Shown: one piece after another, positions 63,173-64,000 of the stretch | How the letters are laid out: each line of letters starts with the position of its first letter | Numbering within the stretch: position 1 is the first letter of the stretch | Origin: Chitinophaga ginsengisoli | Lineage (GTDB): Bacteria > Bacteroidota > Bacteroidia > Chitinophagales > Chitinophagaceae | Direction: 5' to 3' | DNA: 64,000 nucleotides | NCBI RefSeq assembly: GCF_003014595.1 | Contig: NZ_PYGK01000001.1 | Location: forward strand, 682,001-746,000 | Made by a program: the position numbers and the translations under genes | The notes under the pieces: generated by a model | The model's database searches: none | What the model was told of the DNA's origin: nothing | The model's input: the letters and a program-made list of their open reading frames with translations, nothing else

Positions 63173-64000
63173 ATGAAGAAATATTACTTACTCATAATAG
63201 TGGTGGCAGGCCTTGTTTCGTGTAAGAAATGGCTGGATGTAACACCGCAATCTGACATAGCACAAGGTGTGCTGTTCAGCTCACAGGCCGGTTTTGAAGA
63301 GGCGTTAAATGGTGTTTACAGCCGTTGTGCAAGAGAGGATAGTTATGGTAAAGAGATCACCTGTGGTTTCCTCGATGTGCTGGCACAGAACTACGTTATC
63401 ACGAGCAAAGATCCGCAGGCATACAAACAGACCGCGCTTTATAATTATAATGATGAATTTTTTATCAGCAGAAGGGATGATGCATGGAAAGCATTGTATG
63501 CGGCAATCGCCAACAGTAATCTGATATTGTCGCATATAGACGAGAAAAAGAGTGTTTTCACAGGCAGGGAATACGAACTGATAAAGGGCGAGGCGCTGGC
63601 CTTGCGCGCATATCTTCATTTTGACCTGCTGCGTTTATTTGGTCCTTCTTATGTGAGTGATCCGAATGCCCGGGCTATTCCCTATGTAACAGACTTTACC
63701 AATAAGATAACGCCGATGTCTACCGTAAAGGGCTTGCTGGATACAGCTATCCTTGACCTGACTGCGGCAAAAGAGTTGTTGAAAGTGTCTGATCCCATCC
63801 TGGACGCAGGGTACAAGGTTGGGTATCCGGTAAAAGATTCCAGTACCGAACAAAACGGTCCCCTGTTCCTGCAGAATCGCCGCCATCGGATGAACTACTA
63901 TGCTGTGTGTGGAGAGCTGGCCCGCATATATTTATACAAAGGCGATAAGGCAAACGCACTCGCTAATGCATTGGAAGTGATCAACTCCAATAAATTCCCG
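63173..64000 (+). CDS. SusD-family lipoprotein, 5' part
   Basis: First 276 codons of a SusD-like surface lipoprotein; it runs off the window with no stop. The start ATG 63173 gives lipoprotein signal MKKYYLLIIVVAGLVSC with Cys17. SusD hallmarks: KKWLDVTPQSDIA, FSSQAGFEEALNGVYSRCAR, ALYAAIANSNLILSHIDEKK, KGEALALRAYLHFDLLRLFG (TPR-like), YYAVCGELARIYLYKGDKAN. It begins 11 bases after SusC and should form the lid of that transporter. Confidence 0.93.
   Translation, partial: MKKYYLLIIVVAGLVSCKKWLDVTPQSDIAQGVLFSSQAGFEEALNGVYSRCAREDSYGKEITCGFLDVLAQNYVITSKDPQAYKQTALYNYNDEFFISRRDDAWKALYAAIANSNLILSHIDEKKSVFTGREYELIKGEALALRAYLHFDLLRLFGPSYVSDPNARAIPYVTDFTNKITPMSTVKGLLDTAILDLTAAKELLKVSDPILDAGYKVGYPVKDSSTEQNGPLFLQNRRHRMNYYAVCGELARIYLYKGDKANALANALEVINSNKFP

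Overview
The window is chromosomal DNA of a Bacteroidota bacterium, most likely a Chitinophaga-like member of the Chitinophagaceae. The signs are a SusC/SusD pair behind an ECF sigma factor and FecR-type anti-sigma factor, the Bacteroidota -7 promoter box TAnnTTTG ahead of several genes, tandem Skp/OmpH proteins behind BamA, a fused isobutyryl-CoA mutase, and a Wzi/RemB-like outer-membrane protein. The genus is inferred from protein style only; no rRNA or tRNA gene was recognised.

Layout. 1-6.3 kb holds envelope and core genes: the 3' part of bamA, two skp/ompH genes, rpmH-rnpA-yidD and a carboxy-terminal protease. rnpA has no ATG, GTG or TTG for its conserved N-terminus. 6.4-23.3 kb is mixed housekeeping and metabolism: a Gfo/Idh oxidoreductase with a DUF1080 lipoprotein, superoxide dismutase, a PAS-LuxR regulator, a J-domain-like miniprotein, a prohibitin-like SPFH protein, tadA-ligA, icmF, a GH125 mannosidase, a membrane-anchored MutS-like ATPase and a radical SAM protein. 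A 0.9-kb non-coding stretch between ligA and icmF carries a degenerate tandem repeat, a terminator-like hairpin and a 105-bp long palindrome.

23.3-26.6 kb contains two blocks with the same plan: TAnnTTTG box, 30-codon ORF, intrinsic terminator, second short ORF, second terminator. One block lies ahead of a DinB-fold protein and the other ahead of an AAA ATPase. I know of no description of these units, and they are the best candidate here for something new. A sterol-desaturase-family membrane protein and a convergent ECF sigma factor follow.

28.5-55.5 kb is a surface-polysaccharide island, all on the + strand. It opens with a broken UDP-galactopyranose mutase gene joined to a glycosyltransferase remnant. 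A 45-bp promoter-like repeat stands in front of this remnant and again, with 42 of 45 bases the same, in front of the intact operon. The operon encodes export (SLBB protein, Wzz), a complete-looking legionaminic-acid-type nonulosonate route (LegB, LegC, NeuD/PglD-like acetyltransferase, NeuB, NeuC, PtmE-like, CMP-transferase), a BNR-repeat lipoprotein, Wzx, an unassigned protein with sialyltransferase-like HP and HHS motifs, four GT-B glycosyltransferases, an EpsG-like Wzy, a beta-helix protein, Gmd and Fcl for GDP-L-fucose, and Wzi just beyond. The predicted product is a capsule or exopolysaccharide with a nonulosonate and a GDP-fucose-derived residue. No initiating phosphoglycosyltransferase is present in the window.

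55.5-64 kb carries an ABC-F ATPase, a small basic exported protein on the - strand, and an ECF sigma / FecR / SusC (with STN domain) / SusD uptake locus that runs off the right edge.
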